Source: RGIG9079 sp964567845
GTDB lineage: Bacteria; Bacteroidota; Bacteroidia; Bacteroidales; Marinifilaceae
Assembly (NCBI GenBank): GCA_964567845.1
Contig: CAZMOG010000012.1
Location: forward strand, 1-36,091
Reading direction: 5' to 3'
DNA length: 36,091 nucleotides
Numbering within the stretch: the first letter of the stretch is position 1; every line of letters starts with the position of its first letter. A program made the position numbers and the translations under genes. Shown in pieces: positions 34,187 through 36,091 of the stretch. Below the pieces are notes generated by a model, which saw nothing but the letters and a program-made list of their open reading frames with translations, searched no databases and was not told where the DNA came from.

Positions 34187-34981
34187 TTATACCGAAATTG
34201 CCCCCTTAATGTGTGGATGCGGATCATAATCGGTCAACTCAAAATCCTCGTACTTGAAACTGAAAATATCTTTAACATCGGGATTTATCTTCATTTTGGG
34301 CAATTTGCGTGGCTCACGAGTAAGTTGCAACTCCACCTGCTCCAAGTGGTTAAGATAAATATGGGTATCACCAAAAGTGTGAACAAAAGTTCCGGGTTGC
34401 AAACCACAAACCTGAGCAATCATCATTGTCAAAAGAGCATAACTTGCAATATTAAACGGTACTCCCAAAAATGTATCGGCACTACGCTGATACAATTGGC
34501 ATGACAACTTACCGTCAGCAACATAGAACTGGAACATGGCATGACACGGCGGGAGCGCCATTTTATCAATCTCGCCTGCATTCCAAGCACTTACAATCAT
34601 TCGGCGCGAATCAGGAGTCTCCTTAATCTGCTTAATAACCTGTGAAATTTGATCCAAATGCGAACCATCGGCACAGGGCCATGAACGCCACTGATAACCA
34701 TAAATATGACCTAAATCGCCATTTTCATCAGCCCACTCATTCCAGATTCGCACTCCATTATCCTGAAGGTACTTGACATTTGTATCGCCCTGCAAGAACC
34801 ACAAAAGTTCGTATATAATAGACTTCAAATGCAACTTCTTGGTTGTAAGCAAGGGGAAACCCTCGGACAAATCAAAACGCATCTGATGTCCGAAAATACT
34901 CTTGGTTCCTGTTCCGGTTCTATCGGTTTTAACCGTACCCTCCTTTAATATCCTGTCAAGTAACTCCAAATACTGTTTCAT
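34187..34981 (-). CDS. thyA: Thymidylate synthase
   Basis: A 264-aa enzyme, the same length as E. coli ThyA, that converts dUMP and methylene-THF to dTMP and dihydrofolate. The active-site Cys is C146 in ALPPCHAMFQFYV. The phosphate-binding RTGTGT (21-26), the RR pair (126-127), and the C-terminal block ending HPHIKGAISV are conserved. It is the first gene of a thyA-folA operon with its own promoter. MetF elsewhere in the window draws on the same methylene-THF pool. Confidence 0.97.
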   Translation of the reverse strand: MKQYLELLDRILKEGTVKTDRTGTGTKSIFGHQMRFDLSEGFPLLTTKKLHLKSIIYELLWFLQGDTNVKYLQDNGVRIWNEWADENGDLGHIYGYQWRSWPCADGSHLDQISQVIKQIKETPDSRRMIVSAWNAGEIDKMALPPCHAMFQFYVADGKLSCQLYQRSADTFLGVPFNIASYALLTMMIAQVCGLQPGTFVHTFGDTHIYLNHLEQVELQLTREPRKLPKMKINPDVKDIFSFKYEDFELTDYDPHPHIKGAISV

Positions 34982-35002
34982 ACCCTATAAATTTTACAAC
35001 TC

Positions 35003-35033
35003 CAAAATTACAATTTTTTTTTACTCGGGCAAA
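35003..35033 (-). promoter_or_regulatory. Promoter of the thyA-folA operon
   Basis: On the minus strand TTTG (35033-35030), a 19-nt spacer and TAATTTTG (35010-35003) match the Bacteroidota consensus. The start point is near 34997, leaving a leader of about 16 nt before the thyA ATG. It sits in the 64-nt gap after the O-methyltransferase gene. Confidence 0.62.
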
Positions 35034-35045
35034 TACGTATTGATC

Positions 35046-35678
35046 TTAGCGCTTTCTGATAAGGTATAAGCCGTGACGAACCGGCAGCATAACCTTTTCT
35101 ACACGATTATCAGCCATAATCTTCTCGTTAAAATCAAGAATCCCCTGAGTTTGAGCATCGTAATGGGCCTTATCTTCAAGCACTTTACCACTCCACAACA
35201 CATCATCGGCAACAATCAAACCACCGGGACGCACATAATCGAAAACAATATCGAAGTATTTTGAGTAACTACGTTTATCGGCATCGATAAATACCAAATC
35301 AAATGTCTCATTGAGCGAGGGCACAATATTACAGGCATCGCCTATCAAAAACTCTACTCGCTCCTTCAACCCGCTCTTCTCAATAAACTTTGTTGTCAAC
35401 TCCTCAAGCTCATCATTAATATCGATGGTAATCACCTTACCATCGGAAAGCATTGCCTCGGCCATCGATAATGCGGCATAGCCGGTAAAAGTTCCTATTT
35501 CAAGAACCCTTTTTGCCCCTATCAATTCGCACAACATTTTCAAGAAACGTCCCTGCAAACGTCCCGATAACATACGTGGGCGCAACGTTCTAATATGTGT
35601 TTCACGTGTCAACTCCTGCAATACCACGCTTTCGGCATCGCAATGATTATCAATATATTCATCAAGTTCCATAGTCAA
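35046..35678 (-). CDS. O-methyltransferase, class I SAM-dependent (family 3, CCoAOMT/COMT-like)
   Basis: A 210-aa methyltransferase. Motif I is KRVLEIGTFTGYAALSMA; VITIDINDE follows as motif post-I. FDLVFIDADKRSY carries the metal-binding Asp residues, and LIVADDVLWSGKV holds the next. These mark the divalent-metal-dependent catechol or caffeoyl-CoA O-methyltransferase-like group. Bacterial members act on varied phenolic or small acceptors, so the substrate is not predicted. The start overlaps the end of the histidine kinase gene by 17 nt, so it is probably the last gene of that transcript. Confidence 0.9.
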   Translation of the reverse strand: MTMELDEYIDNHCDAESVVLQELTRETHIRTLRPRMLSGRLQGRFLKMLCELIGAKRVLEIGTFTGYAALSMAEAMLSDGKVITIDINDELEELTTKFIEKSGLKERVEFLIGDACNIVPSLNETFDLVFIDADKRSYSKYFDIVFDYVRPGGLIVADDVLWSGKVLEDKAHYDAQTQGILDFNEKIMADNRVEKVMLPVRHGLYLIRKR

Positions 35679-36091
35679 AAATCGGTATTTGAACCACTAT
35701 ACAACATCCTTTACCAAACTCGCTCTCTGCCCAAATTTCTCCTCCATGTGCCTTAACGATCTTCTTTGCCAACGGAAGACCTATTCCCATACCTGTCTTC
35801 ATCTTTTTTATATTGGTTGGAATCCTGAAATAAGATATAAGAATCTTTTTTAAGTAGCATTTTTCTATTCCCGGACCATTATCGGTAATTTTCATTTCAA
35901 ACAAATTATCTTTACCTACACAAGATACCGATATTTCAGGGATAGCTTTGTCATTATATTTAATTGCATTATCAATAATATTGCTAATAACCATCAACAT
36001 ACCCCGCTTGTCTAAAAGTTGCTTATCCACCTGCTCATCTACATTAGCACTCCAATTTACACTTCCATATACAGTACCATGTACTTCTATC
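35662..36091 (-). CDS. Sensor histidine kinase, C-terminal ATPase part (runs off the window)
   Basis: The last ~143 codons of a histidine kinase, open to the window edge; an in-frame GTG at 36030 is internal and not the start. The HATPase_c boxes are complete: N box NIIDNAIKYN, G1 DNGPGI, the F-box-like FRIPTNIKKMKTG and G2 GMGIGLPLAKKIV, followed by HGGEIWAES and a final GKGCCIVVQIP strand. The dimerisation domain with the phospho-His and any sensor domain lie outside the window. Whether it is a simple kinase or part of a hybrid system (common in Bacteroidota) cannot be told, although no receiver domain follows it here. Confidence 0.9.
   Translation of the reverse strand, partial: IEVHGTVYGSVNWSANVDEQVDKQLLDKRGMLMVISNIIDNAIKYNDKAIPEISVSCVGKDNLFEMKITDNGPGIEKCYLKKILISYFRIPTNIKKMKTGMGIGLPLAKKIVKAHGGEIWAESEFGKGCCIVVQIPIFDYGT

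Overview
The window looks like an ordinary chromosomal segment of a Bacteroidales (phylum Bacteroidota) bacterium. Four things point there. The families DUF4954, DUF5606, BACON, stand-alone HsdR-N and the TerB/J-domain protein are typical of that group. The order DUF1573-yajC-ybbR-coaE is a Bacteroidota arrangement. Most promoters match the Bacteroidota sigma-ABfr consensus (TTG or TTTG, 19-21 nt, TAnnTTTG). The DNA is moderately AT-rich with few obvious Shine-Dalgarno sites. I see no phage, IS element, CRISPR array, tRNA or rRNA. Gene families and coding density look uniformly chromosomal.

Layout, left to right. Positions 1-3106 (minus strand): start of fmt, an LptF/LptG permease, and a threonine-synthase-like gene best read as cysteate synthase. 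3107-5345: dnaK (plus), preceded by a clear sigma-54-type promoter with upstream TGACA elements and followed by a strong terminator. 5346-5739: a non-coding stretch with an orphan promoter, a cluster of TTGAAC-type repeats and a second promoter, leading into a BACON-domain lipoprotein with a zincin HExxH motif. 6920-10783: TerB/J-domain protein, hotdog thioesterase, metF and an OmpP1/FadL porin. 11075-20142 (plus): lepB, an RND adaptor with two tandem RND pumps, and pgeF. 20153-24870 (minus): meaB, DUF4954, a stand-alone HsdR-N nuclease-fold protein and queA. 24909-30259 (plus): DUF1573 lipoprotein, yajC, ybbR, coaE, DUF5606, trmN6, a ROK kinase and an LpxL/HtrB-like acyltransferase, closed by a bidirectional terminator. 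30293-36091 (mostly minus): secreted GH2 beta-galactosidase, a candidate small RNA on the plus strand, folA-thyA, an O-methyltransferase and the 3' end of a histidine kinase.

Most genes serve core functions: formyl-Met initiation, LPS export, folate and thymidylate supply, CoA, tRNA modification, and protein secretion (LepB, YajC). The regulatory DNA is the most distinctive part. It includes a sigma-54-like dnaK promoter with direct and inverted TGACAC elements at enhancer distance, a probable ~120-nt small RNA between folA and the beta-galactosidase, a LacI-type palindrome upstream of the beta-galactosidase, and an orphan promoter with repeats upstream of the metallopeptidase-like lipoprotein. 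Functional calls rest on motif recognition by eye; no searches were run.
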